Below are positions 33,118 to 41,725 of a DNA stretch of 49,078 nucleotides, piece by piece (the first letter of the stretch is position 1; each line of letters starts with the position of its first letter). The notes under the pieces were generated by a model. That model was not told where the DNA came from. It saw only the letters and a program-made list of their open reading frames with translations, and ran no database searches. The DNA is from an uncultured Mycoplasmatota bacterium (GTDB lineage: Bacteria > Bacillota_I > Bacilli_A > RF39 > UBA660): positions 1-49,078 of the forward strand of contig CAMZCT010000010.1 of the NCBI GenBank assembly GCA_947305065.1, read 5' to 3'. Position numbers and translations under genes: made by a program.

Positions 33118-34350
33118 TTGAAATGCAATTGGTACAAACTTGATAATGTTGGAACATTTTATGCCTGTTTAACTAATAAAAAAATACCTGCTGTATTTAG
33201 ATTTACAGCCTCTCTAACAGAACCAGTAGATGAGAAAATTCTATTAGAAGCCTTAAAGAAAACAGTTTCTTTACTACCTAATATAAATGTTTATTTAAAA
33301 GCTGGTTTCTTCTGGTATTATCTAGAGGAAGCACAAGATGAACTTGAAGTGTTAGAAGAAAATGGTAAAGTGTGTGCACGAGTTTACTCTCCTAAAAGTC
33401 CAAAGTTATTTCGTGTAACTTACTATAAAAACAGAATTAATCTAGAGCTATCTCATGTATTATCCGATGGACGTGGTACTTTAGAAATCTTAAAAATATT
33501 AGTTAATAACTATTTAGTATTAAAATATAACTTAGATATAAAAGTAAATGAAACAGATTCGTCTTTAGATGAAAAAATAGAAGACTCTTTTGATAAATAC
33601 TATAGCAAAAATAAAAGTCCAAATGTTAATAATAAGAATATTTATAAATACAAAAAGATTAAATTAACGAATAATCGTATTAACTTTTATGAAGTTCATA
33701 CGAGTACAAAAAAAGTGCTTGAATTGGCTCATAAACACAATGCTACAGTTACGTCATATTTATTAGGTGTTTTAATATATTGCATTAAAGAAGAAATGAA
33801 AACAAGAGAATTATCTAAAAATATAAAAATAGATATTCCTGTTGATCTAAGAACTATTTATAAATCTTCTACTTTAAAAAACTTTTTTACTTTAGCAAAT
33901 ATAGTTTATAAAGTACCTAGTAAAAATACATCTGTTGAAGATATTATTAAATATGTAAAAAATTATCTAAAAGAAAACTTAATAGAAGAAAAACTAGCTC
34001 CAAGAATTAACAAAATGGAAAGCTTTGAAAAGTTAATGGCTGCTCGTTTATTACCTTTATTAATTAAAGAAATAGGTATTAACGTAATAGATAATTTTAC
34101 AAAGCGGTTAAATACAACTGTTTTATCTAATTTAGGACCAATTTCATTCCCTAAAAAATGTGAGAATTACATAGAAAGTATTAGTTGCTTAACTTCTACG
34201 GAAGGTTTCCAATTTACTGTGATATCATATAAAGATGATTTTTGCATAGGGATATCTTCTCGTTATTATCACAATAATATTGTTAAGAATTTTATAAGAT
34301 ATTTAAAATCACAAGATTTAGATATCTTAGTTAATACAAATGAGGTCTAA
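33118..34350 (+). CDS. Condensation-fold alcohol/acyl acetyltransferase, TTG start
   Basis: A protein of about 410 residues of the condensation/alcohol acetyltransferase-like family. It has the catalytic HxxxD motif HVLSD (His113, Asp117) followed by GRGT, and the N-terminal WYKLDNVGTFYA opening common to this group. The later IKIDIPVDLRTIYKS and a FxYAN/LSNLGP-like segment (VLSNLGPISFP) fit the second half of the fold. It transfers an acyl group to an alcohol or lipid; the acceptor is unknown. I chose TTG at 33118 because AGAGGTG sits 6 nt before it; the GTG at 33109 is part of that ribosome site. It is followed by DUF6320, a frequent partner. Confidence 0.82.
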   Translation: MKCNWYKLDNVGTFYACLTNKKIPAVFRFTASLTEPVDEKILLEALKKTVSLLPNINVYLKAGFFWYYLEEAQDELEVLEENGKVCARVYSPKSPKLFRVTYYKNRINLELSHVLSDGRGTLEILKILVNNYLVLKYNLDIKVNETDSSLDEKIEDSFDKYYSKNKSPNVNNKNIYKYKKIKLTNNRINFYEVHTSTKKVLELAHKHNATVTSYLLGVLIYCIKEEMKTRELSKNIKIDIPVDLRTIYKSSTLKNFFTLANIVYKVPSKNTSVEDIIKYVKNYLKENLIEEKLAPRINKMESFEKLMAARLLPLLIKEIGINVIDNFTKRLNTTVLSNLGPISFPKKCENYIESISCLTSTEGFQFTVISYKDDFCIGISSRYYHNNIVKNFIRYLKSQDLDILVNTNEV

Positions 34351-34352
34351 AT

Positions 34353-34991
34353 ATGAAAGAGTGTAATAGTTGTCATATAAAATTAAATACTAATTATGAA
34401 TACTGTCCTTTCTGTCAGGATAAACTAGTCGGGGAATCTTTCTCTTATTATCCTAAATATAAGAAAAGAAAAAGTCCCAAAATATTTAAAATAATAGTAT
34501 TTATTTCGTTATTAATCGCTTTAATAACAGGTTTTATTGATTTTCAAATCCATTCATATCTAACATGGAGTATGTATGTTTTACTAGCTTTATTATCAAA
34601 TGTTATTATAAATTATTATATATTTAATAGTGAAAATGACATTCATAATTCCTTAGTAGGTTATAGTTTAGTATTAATTCTAATAGCTATTATTTGGTAT
34701 TATTTAACAGAACTAAAATACATAACAGATTATATTATTCCTGCTATATGTATACTAATAATGCTGTATACTAGCTTTATATCCTTCTTTACTAAAGTAA
34801 AACCATTATCATTTTTATCTATTAATATGTTAGTAGTAATAGAACCTATATTATTAGTATTAGGGCACTATACTATTAATAATATATTATGTTACTTATC
34901 TATTCTCATATTTATAATAATTATAATAAGATTATATTTCTTTCATCATGATGAGCTAAAAGAAGAGCTAATTAAGATTTTTAGAATATAA
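34353..34991 (+). CDS. DUF6320-like zinc-ribbon membrane protein
   Basis: A 212-residue protein. A zinc ribbon CNSCH...CPFCQ (4-21) is followed by six membrane segments (from about residue 42). This is the layout of DUF6320 proteins that follow acetyltransferases of the condensation type. It starts two bases after the previous stop, so the two are coupled. A membrane partner or scaffold for the acyltransferase is a reasonable guess. The terminator begins in its stop. Confidence 0.8.
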   Translation: MKECNSCHIKLNTNYEYCPFCQDKLVGESFSYYPKYKKRKSPKIFKIIVFISLLIALITGFIDFQIHSYLTWSMYVLLALLSNVIINYYIFNSENDIHNSLVGYSLVLILIAIIWYYLTELKYITDYIIPAICILIMLYTSFISFFTKVKPLSFLSINMLVVIEPILLVLGHYTINNILCYLSILIFIIIIIRLYFFHHDELKEELIKIFRI

Positions 34992-35016
34992 CAAGTTATG
35001 TAACTTGTTATTTTTT
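34990..35016 (+). terminator. Rho-independent terminator
   Basis: Stem AACAAGTTA/TAACTTGTT with a 2-nt apex and six T. The 28 bases 34989-35016 are identical to 37187-37214, after surface paralog 1. Confidence 0.85.
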
Positions 35017-35017
35017 A

Positions 35018-35026
35018 TGTTATAAT
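35018..35026 (+). promoter_or_regulatory. Extended -10 promoter (TGTTATAAT) of surface paralog 1
   Basis: Starts one base after the terminator T-run and lies 21 bp before the ATG of paralog 1. Confidence 0.55.
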
Positions 35027-35047
35027 TTTATTAGAATAGGTGATAAT

Positions 35048-37189
35048 ATGAAATACTTAAAATATTTTTTAATCTTATTATTTATACCATTTATTGTTCT
35101 AGCTGAAGAATGTGATATATCAAAAATAACTATTACATCCATAGAACAAAGTAAAATAAATGGTAATACTGAAGAAATAAGTGAACCAACAATAAAAAAT
35201 AGAAATATTAACTTCAATCTTAAAATGTATGATGTAAATGATTCAATCACCTATGACTTAGTTATTAAAAATGATTCAGAAGAAGATTATATGATAGATG
35301 AAGATACATTTAAGACTGATTCTGAATATATTGAATATACATTAAAAACAAATGATAACAATAATGTTGTAAAAGCTAAGAGCAGTAAAGATGTAACACT
35401 AACAGTAACCTATAAAAAAGAAATAGAAGATGATTTATTAAGTAATAATAGGTTTGATGCATCTAATAGTTTAAAATTATCACTAAATACAAGTGAAAAA
35501 GAAAAAGAATTAGATATTATAACTACAGATAATATAAAAGAAGCTAAAAATCCTAATACTAGTGTATCTAGTATACTGTTGATAACAATGGCTTTATTGA
35601 TAACTTTAGTAGCAATATATATGCTAGTTAAAAATAAGAATAGATATTCTAAGTATATAGTTGTAGTTGTTTCTATGCTGATAATACCAACAGTATATGC
35701 AGTATGTAAGGTAAATGTAGAAGTTAAATCTACAATAGAAATTGAAAAATTGCCAAAACTATACGATACAGTAGTTGGTTTCGCAAATGAAAGTAATGCT
35801 TGTGTAGTTAAGTATGATGGCGATGTAACCGATGAAGTGGGTAAAACAGTGCCTGCTACTAATGTATACTTTGATAAATGTGAAGATAAAAGGAATATAA
35901 TTTTTGGTGGATTCTGTTGGCAAGTAATTCGTACAACTGATACTAAAGGAACAAAACTAATATATAATGGAAAGCCTGTAGATGGTAAATGTGAATCTAG
36001 TAGAGATAATCAAAAGGGGGTAGTAGGAGATATATTTTATTTACAAGATTCAGATATTCTGAATAATGAATACTTATACGGAGATTCATATAATTATGAT
36101 GAAGAAAATAATACTTTTAGATTAAATGATACTATATCTGGTAAATGGAATGAATCTACATATAGGTCATTGATTGGCAAGTATACTTGCCTTAATCAAA
36201 CGGGAGAATGCACAGCAATTAATTATATGAATAATTATGATTCAATAAATGGTACTGTTATGTCAATACATCAAATTGATGATATAAACTATGATATAAT
36301 TGGTGCTTCTCCTTTCAATGCAGGTGGTGGGTCACCAGCAATGGTTGGATACATGTTTAATAAAGTGTATCCAATGGAAAACGATGATCATAATGTTACT
36401 GAGGCTAAGTTTGGCAACTCCTTTGTATATAATGAAAATACAAATATGTATACCTTATCTGGAGATGCAAGGGTTTATGATATTAGTAATGGTTATTATG
36501 TTATAGGTGATAATCGTTATACTTGTTGGAATAGTGAAGGAGTTTGTTCTAAATTATCCTATATATATTATTTTCATGTAGCCCCATCTTATATTATTTT
36601 ATCAGGTGGTATGGGTATAGAAGAAGCATTAGATGAAATGATAGCAAGTAAAAATGTTAATAAATACAATTCTACTATTAAGGGAGTCATAGATTCATGG
36701 TATAAGCAAAATTTAAATAATAAAACAAGTGTATTAGAATCTAATGTATATTGTAATGATAGAAAAGTGTTTAGTTATGGGTATTGGAAACAACCTGTTA
36801 GTCACACTCTGAGTGATGATACCCTTCTATATAACTACTTTAAAGAAGAATTGTCTTTGGCTTGCTCTAATAAAACTGATCAATTTTCCACCAGCAATAA
36901 TGATGCTAAACTTATATATCCTGTTTCATTATTACAGTCAAATGAAGTTAGGATTATGAATTTAAATCTGGGTACTGGAAGTCCTTATTGGTTGATGACG
37001 CCTGGATCTTTTGGTTATTTATATGGTCGAGGTACTAATGGTTTAAATTCTGTAACGTATGATGATGGCTCGATTTATAATAATGCAGTGAGTGAAGTAT
37101 ATGGAATAAGGCCTGTTATTTCGTTAAAAAATAACAATAAGATATCGAAAGGTTCTGGGTCAGAAACAGATCCTTGGATAATAGAATAA
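35048..37189 (+). CDS. Surface protein, tandem paralog 1
   Basis: A 713-residue protein and the first of four tandem copies. It has a signal peptide (1-19, LILLFIPFIVLA) and an ectodomain 1 (about 20-165) with DSITYDLVIKNDSEEDYMID. Two close membrane segments follow (about 172-193 and 203-221, ending PTVYAVCK) with a basic loop between. The large C-terminal ectodomain (about 222-713) opens with NIIFGGFCWQVIRTT and ends GIRPVISL and GSGSETDPWIIE. The GIRPVISL ending and Trp-rich motifs resemble DUF6273-like/FGE-like modules; this is an impression. Both main domains are predicted outside. GGTG lies upstream, and each copy has its own promoter and terminator. Function unknown; adhesion or antigenic surface roles are plausible. 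Confidence 0.85.
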   Translation: MKYLKYFLILLFIPFIVLAEECDISKITITSIEQSKINGNTEEISEPTIKNRNINFNLKMYDVNDSITYDLVIKNDSEEDYMIDEDTFKTDSEYIEYTLKTNDNNNVVKAKSSKDVTLTVTYKKEIEDDLLSNNRFDASNSLKLSLNTSEKEKELDIITTDNIKEAKNPNTSVSSILLITMALLITLVAIYMLVKNKNRYSKYIVVVVSMLIIPTVYAVCKVNVEVKSTIEIEKLPKLYDTVVGFANESNACVVKYDGDVTDEVGKTVPATNVYFDKCEDKRNIIFGGFCWQVIRTTDTKGTKLIYNGKPVDGKCESSRDNQKGVVGDIFYLQDSDILNNEYLYGDSYNYDEENNTFRLNDTISGKWNESTYRSLIGKYTCLNQTGECTAINYMNNYDSINGTVMSIHQIDDINYDIIGASPFNAGGGSPAMVGYMFNKVYPMENDDHNVTEAKFGNSFVYNENTNMYTLSGDARVYDISNGYYVIGDNRYTCWNSEGVCSKLSYIYYFHVAPSYIILSGGMGIEEALDEMIASKNVNKYNSTIKGVIDSWYKQNLNNKTSVLESNVYCNDRKVFSYGYWKQPVSHTLSDDTLLYNYFKEELSLACSNKTDQFSTSNNDAKLIYPVSLLQSNEVRIMNLNLGTGSPYWLMTPGSFGYLYGRGTNGLNSVTYDDGSIYNNAVSEVYGIRPVISLKNNNKISKGSGSETDPWIIE
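35105..35370 (+). repeat. Block identical to 37338-37603
   Basis: These 266 bp in paralog 1 match paralog 2 without a mismatch, including third codon positions. The flanking sequence differs: several silent changes in the signal-peptide codons just upstream, and amino acid changes just downstream. Confidence 0.9.
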
Positions 37190-37214
37190 CAAGTTATGTA
37201 ACTTGTTATTTTTT
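37188..37214 (+). terminator. Terminator of surface paralog 1
   Basis: The same stem AACAAGTTA/TAACTTGTT and T-run as at 34990-35016. The stop codon overlaps the stem. Confidence 0.85.
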
Positions 37215-37228
37215 GTTACACGTGCAAC

Positions 37229-37257
37229 TTGTTTATGTTGTATATAAATGATATTAT
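37229..37257 (+). promoter_or_regulatory. Promoter of surface paralog 2
   Basis: TTGTTT (37229-37234), a 17-nt spacer and TATTAT preceded by TGA (extended -10), about 24 bp before the ATG. It differs from the promoters of the other three copies. Confidence 0.55.
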
Positions 37258-37280
37258 TAATACATAATAAAGGTGATAAT

Positions 37281-39395
37281 ATGAAATATCTAAAATACTT
37301 TTTAATTCTATTATTTATACCGTTTATTGTTCTAGCCGAAGAATGTGATATATCAAAAATAACTATTACATCCATAGAACAAAGTAAAATAAATGGTAAT
37401 ACTGAAGAAATAAGTGAACCAACAATAAAAAATAGAAATATTAACTTCAATCTTAAAATGTATGATGTAAATGATTCAATCACCTATGACTTAGTTATTA
37501 AAAATGATTCAGAAGAAGATTATATGATAGATGAAGATACATTTAAGACTGATTCTGAATATATTGAATATACATTAAAAACAAATGATAACAATAATGT
37601 TGTGAAAGCTAATAGTACTAAAGAAGTATCACTAATAGTAACATATAAAAAAGAAGTAGAAGATGATAAATTAACTAATAATAAGTTTGATGCATCTAAT
37701 AGCTTAAAACTATCATTAAATACAAATGAAAAAGAGCAACCGCTAGAAGTTATAACAACAGATAATATTAAAGAATCTCTTGCACCACAAGAAGTTAAAA
37801 ACCCAGTTACAAGCGTCACTAGTATATTGTTAATAACTTTTATCTTATTAACAGCTATAATAATTGCTTATGTATTAATAAAAAGAAAAAACAAATATAC
37901 TAAATACATTATTTTACTATTATCATTATTATTAATACCAACAGTATATGCTGTTTGTAAATGTAATATAGAAGTGGAATCAACAATAGAAATAGAAAAA
38001 TTACCAAAATTATTTAATACAGTAGTAGGTTTAGCGAAAGAAGAAAATGCTTGTGTTACTAAATATAATGGAGAAGTAACAGATGAAGTAGGCAAAACTG
38101 TGTTTGCTACAAAAGTATATTTTGATAAATGTGAAGATAACAGAAATGTGATATTTGGGGGGTTTTGTTGGCAAGTAATAAGAACAACAGAAACGGAAGG
38201 AACTAAATTAATTTATAATGGTGAACCAGTAGATGGTAAATGTGAATCAACAAGAGAAAATCACGCTGGAATTGCTGGATATGCTAAAAATAGCAGTTTT
38301 GATGGTAGTTATTTATATGGTGATTCATTTGTATATGATACAACAAATAATACTTTTTCTTTGACTGATACTTTTACAGCAACATTGACTGATACGACAT
38401 ATGAAGATTTGATAGGAAAATATACTTGTAAATCAACAGGAGTTACATGTACAAAAATATATCAAATAAACAATTATGAATCTAATACTAAGGTTTATTA
38501 TTCTTATTATTCAGTAAGTGATACGAATTATGCCCAAATAGGTACAAGTCCATTTAATGCAAATAGTTATAGTCCAGCCATGGTAGGCTATATGTTTAAT
38601 AAATCGTATAATTGGAAAACTGTGGCTGTAAATAGTGGATCACTAATGGGAAATGATGTATCATATTCAAATGGAACATATACATTATTACCGGCAAGCG
38701 GAGAAAGTACACTTGGAACAACGAAAAATTCAACCCATCATTATACATGTAATAGTACTTCATCAACATGTAGTAAAGTGAGATATTACTATTATAATAA
38801 TTATTATATAGAATTAGATGGAGCAGAAAACATTCAAGCGGCAGTAAATGAAATGCTATATAATGATAATGTAAATAAATATAATTCCTCAGCTAAAGGA
38901 ATAATAGATGCTTGGTATGCTCAGAATTTATCAAATAAAACAGATGTTCTAGAAGATACTGTGTATTGCAATGCAAGGAATATGATTAATCAAGAAACAA
39001 ATGGATGGAATGAAAATGGTGAAATAGATTCTGTAATACGCTTTAAAAATCGTAATTCAACAAATGATTTGACATGTTCTAATGTTACAGATCAGTTTGC
39101 AGTAAAAAACGATAAAGCAAAATTAACATATCCAATAGCATTAATAAGTATTGAAGAGTGGAATAATATAGGAACAAATTCATTAAGAAATACGGGCAAT
39201 AACTATTGGAGTTTCTCTCCTAATTATTTTGGAACTGTTGAAGCAATAATAACTTATATGAAAGGTGATGGTAGTTTATGTACCGAATACCCTGTTTATG
39301 GTGGTCGCGGATTACGTCCTGCAATTTCTCTTGCTTCAAAGGCAGTAATATCTAGTGGTACTGGTTCTGAAACTGATCCGTGGATAATTGAATAA
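37281..39395 (+). CDS. Surface protein, tandem paralog 2
   Basis: A protein of about 704 residues with the same plan as paralog 1. The ATG at 37281 with AAAGGTG upstream opens the signal peptide MKYLKYFLILLF; an upstream ATG at 37248 lacks a ribosome site. Ectodomain 1 is identical to paralog 1 over its first part, then diverges. Two membrane segments (the second ending IPTVYAVCK) lead to a C-terminal domain with VIFGGFCWQVIRTTETEGTK and the ending GLRPAISL plus GTGSETDPWIIE. The C-terminal domains are much less alike than the N-terminal ones, with variable loops rich in Asn, Thr, Ser and Tyr. Function unknown. Confidence 0.85.
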   Translation: MKYLKYFLILLFIPFIVLAEECDISKITITSIEQSKINGNTEEISEPTIKNRNINFNLKMYDVNDSITYDLVIKNDSEEDYMIDEDTFKTDSEYIEYTLKTNDNNNVVKANSTKEVSLIVTYKKEVEDDKLTNNKFDASNSLKLSLNTNEKEQPLEVITTDNIKESLAPQEVKNPVTSVTSILLITFILLTAIIIAYVLIKRKNKYTKYIILLLSLLLIPTVYAVCKCNIEVESTIEIEKLPKLFNTVVGLAKEENACVTKYNGEVTDEVGKTVFATKVYFDKCEDNRNVIFGGFCWQVIRTTETEGTKLIYNGEPVDGKCESTRENHAGIAGYAKNSSFDGSYLYGDSFVYDTTNNTFSLTDTFTATLTDTTYEDLIGKYTCKSTGVTCTKIYQINNYESNTKVYYSYYSVSDTNYAQIGTSPFNANSYSPAMVGYMFNKSYNWKTVAVNSGSLMGNDVSYSNGTYTLLPASGESTLGTTKNSTHHYTCNSTSSTCSKVRYYYYNNYYIELDGAENIQAAVNEMLYNDNVNKYNSSAKGIIDAWYAQNLSNKTDVLEDTVYCNARNMINQETNGWNENGEIDSVIRFKNRNSTNDLTCSNVTDQFAVKNDKAKLTYPIALISIEEWNNIGTNSLRNTGNNYWSFSPNYFGTVEAIITYMKGDGSLCTEYPVYGGRGLRPAISLASKAVISSGTGSETDPWIIE
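37338..37603 (+). repeat. Block identical to 35105-35370
   Basis: The partner of the 266-bp identical block in paralog 1. The offset is constant at 2233 bp, with no internal gap. Confidence 0.9.
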
Positions 39396-39406
39396 TTGAA
39401 TAAAGA

Positions 39407-39437
39407 AATAATAAGTTGTATAACTTATTATTTTTTT
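39407..39437 (+). terminator. Terminator of surface paralog 2
   Basis: An 11-bp stem AATAATAAGTT/AACTTATTATT with a 4-nt loop and a T-run. Confidence 0.88.
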
Positions 39438-39438
39438 G

Positions 39439-39447
39439 TGTTACAAT
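39439..39447 (+). promoter_or_regulatory. Extended -10 promoter (TGTTACAAT) of surface paralog 3
   Basis: Directly after the terminator T-run, 22 bp before the ATG. Its -10 has one change (TACAAT), so it may be weaker than those of paralogs 1 and 4. Confidence 0.5.
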
Positions 39448-39469
39448 TATAAAAAAATAGGTGAGTATT

Positions 39470-41671
39470 ATGAAATACATAAAATATTTCTTGGTTCTAT
39501 TATTAATACCTTTTATAGTCCTAGCGGAAGAATGTGATATATCTAAAATAACTATTCCTTCGATAGAACAAAAGTCTATAGAAGGAAATACAGTAGAGAT
39601 AAATGAACCTAGAATTCAAGATAAAGATATTAATTTCAACCTTAAGATGTTTGAAGTAGGAGACTCTATCTCCTATGATATGACAATTAAAAATGATTCC
39701 GAGGAAGATTATATGATCGATGAAGATTCATTCAAAACCGATTCTGAATATATAGAGTATTCTCTAAAAACTAATGATAATTCTAATACTGTTAAGTCCC
39801 AAAGCACTAAAACAGTAACCTTAACAGTTACATATAAAAAGGAAGTAGAAGATTCTTTATTAACAAATTATATATATGATGCTACTAACAATTTAAAAAT
39901 ATCAATGAATACTAAAGATAAACCAAAAGAATTGGATGTAATAACTACAGATAATATCAAAGAATCTAAAGATCCTGTAGAAATTAAAAACCCTGTCACA
40001 AGTATAAATAGCATAAAATTAATAATAACTATCATATTATCTTGTATAGCAATAATATACTTAATGATTCATAACAAAAGAAAATATAGTAAGTATTTAA
40101 TAATCTTATTATCTTTATTAATGATTTCTAAAGTATATGCCGCATGTAAAGCCGATATCGATATAGAATCAAGTATTGAAATAGAAAAAAAACCTAAATT
40201 AGTTGATACTATTTTAGGTTTGTCAAATCAAGAAAACGCTTGTATTGTTAAATATGAAGGTGATGTAACTGACAAAGTTGGAGAAACCGTAGAAGCTGCT
40301 AATGTCTATTTTGATAAGTGTGTTGATAATAGAAATGTAATCTTTGGTGGTTTCTGTTGGCAGGTAATTCGTACCACAGAAACCGGTGGGACGAAGATGA
40401 TATACAATGGTGAACCTGTCGATGGGAAATGTGAAAGTACTCGAGATGAACACCTAGGAATAGTTGGTAAACCAATTAATTACCTAAATGATGTAGAAGC
40501 AAATGAAGTTGATTTAAGTGAAGAATACCTATATGGAACAACATTTACTTATGATAAAGAAAATGCAACATTTACTTTAATTGATACTAATCTAGATACC
40601 TGGTCTGATTCAACATATGAAAATCTAATAAGCAAATACACCTGTATGAATACCACTGGTACTTGTACAAAACTATATAATGTTAATGCCTATGCTTCAA
40701 ATACAACAGCAATTACAGCAGAATATACAATAGGAAATACTAATTATGCCCAAATTGGAACAAGTCCTTTTAATGGAAGCGATGGAAGTCTATCTAAGGG
40801 CGGCTATATGTTTAATAAAGCATATAACTATAATGTAAAAATTATATATGGAACAACATATTATAAATATGGAAGTTCAGTAACTTATAATGATGGAAAA
40901 TATACTCTTACTGGGAATACATATAATCTTAAAAATATAGCTGGTAATATATTAAAAGACTATCATTATACCTGCTGGAATAGTACTGGAGAATGTACTA
41001 ACGTAGCTTATATATATTTTAATTATTCGAGTGAAGCATATTATATACTTTTATCCGATGGTAAAAACGGAAGTGATGCTGTAACTGATATGTTATTTAG
41101 TGACGATGTTAATAAATATGATTCATCTATAAAAGGAATAATTGATGCTTGGTACACTAAAGAATTATCAAGTTATACTAATTATTTAGAAGATGCAGTA
41201 TATTGTAATTCTAGAAATATTGATGATGCTGGAGGATGGAATCCTAATGGTGGAAGTACATCTCAAACCATTTTAAAATTTAAAAACTATGGTTCAATAT
41301 CAAATCTGGTTTCAGCAAGAATATTAGCTTGTTCTAACATTACGGATCAATTTGCAGTTTCCAATAGTAAAGCCAAATTAAAATATCCAGTTGCACTAAT
41401 GCAAGAAGAAGAAAGATATAATCTATCTCCTAAAACAACGTTAGACTCACCTAATTTAGTTTTAGTGAAAACCAATACAGAATGGTGGGTTCTTTCTCCA
41501 CGAAGTTTTAATGAAATGGGTTTATATAATAATTCAGTTAATGAAAAAGGTATAAAAAGTAATTATTCCTCTTTTTATCCAAATGGTACTCGACCTGTAA
41601 TTTCACTTAAATCAAATATAAAAATATCATCTGGAACTGGTTCTGAAACTAATCCTTGGATAATAGAATAA
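39470..41671 (+). CDS. Surface protein, tandem paralog 3
   Basis: A protein of about 733 residues with the same architecture: a signal peptide (YFLVLLLIPFIVLA), ectodomain 1 with DSISYDMTIKNDSEEDYMID, two membrane segments (the second ending ISKVYAACK), then VIFGGFCWQVIRTTETGGTK and the ending GTRPVISL plus GTGSETNPWIIE. I chose the ATG at 39470; a GTG nine bases upstream is part of the ribosome site AGGTGAG. It is more diverged from paralogs 1 and 2 at DNA level, so it is an older duplicate. Function unknown. Confidence 0.85.
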   Translation: MKYIKYFLVLLLIPFIVLAEECDISKITIPSIEQKSIEGNTVEINEPRIQDKDINFNLKMFEVGDSISYDMTIKNDSEEDYMIDEDSFKTDSEYIEYSLKTNDNSNTVKSQSTKTVTLTVTYKKEVEDSLLTNYIYDATNNLKISMNTKDKPKELDVITTDNIKESKDPVEIKNPVTSINSIKLIITIILSCIAIIYLMIHNKRKYSKYLIILLSLLMISKVYAACKADIDIESSIEIEKKPKLVDTILGLSNQENACIVKYEGDVTDKVGETVEAANVYFDKCVDNRNVIFGGFCWQVIRTTETGGTKMIYNGEPVDGKCESTRDEHLGIVGKPINYLNDVEANEVDLSEEYLYGTTFTYDKENATFTLIDTNLDTWSDSTYENLISKYTCMNTTGTCTKLYNVNAYASNTTAITAEYTIGNTNYAQIGTSPFNGSDGSLSKGGYMFNKAYNYNVKIIYGTTYYKYGSSVTYNDGKYTLTGNTYNLKNIAGNILKDYHYTCWNSTGECTNVAYIYFNYSSEAYYILLSDGKNGSDAVTDMLFSDDVNKYDSSIKGIIDAWYTKELSSYTNYLEDAVYCNSRNIDDAGGWNPNGGSTSQTILKFKNYGSISNLVSARILACSNITDQFAVSNSKAKLKYPVALMQEEERYNLSPKTTLDSPNLVLVKTNTEWWVLSPRSFNEMGLYNNSVNEKGIKSNYSSFYPNGTRPVISLKSNIKISSGTGSETNPWIIE

Positions 41672-41696
41672 CAAGTTTTATTACTTGTTATTTTTT
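41670..41696 (+). terminator. Terminator of surface paralog 3
   Basis: Stem AACAAGT/ACTTGTT with a 6-nt loop and a T-run, overlapping the stop. Confidence 0.82.
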
Positions 41697-41697
41697 G

Positions 41698-41706
41698 TGT
41701 TATAAT
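41698..41706 (+). promoter_or_regulatory. Extended -10 promoter (TGTTATAAT) of surface paralog 4
   Basis: Directly follows the terminator T-run and lies 19 bp before the chosen ATG. Confidence 0.55.
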
Positions 41707-41725
41707 CTATATGATAGGTGATTAT

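Noticed and set aside
35020..35250. Minus-strand ORFs repeated at 35020 and 37160
   Set aside because: They lie opposite the identical block of paralogs 1 and 2; their repetition only mirrors the plus-strand duplication.
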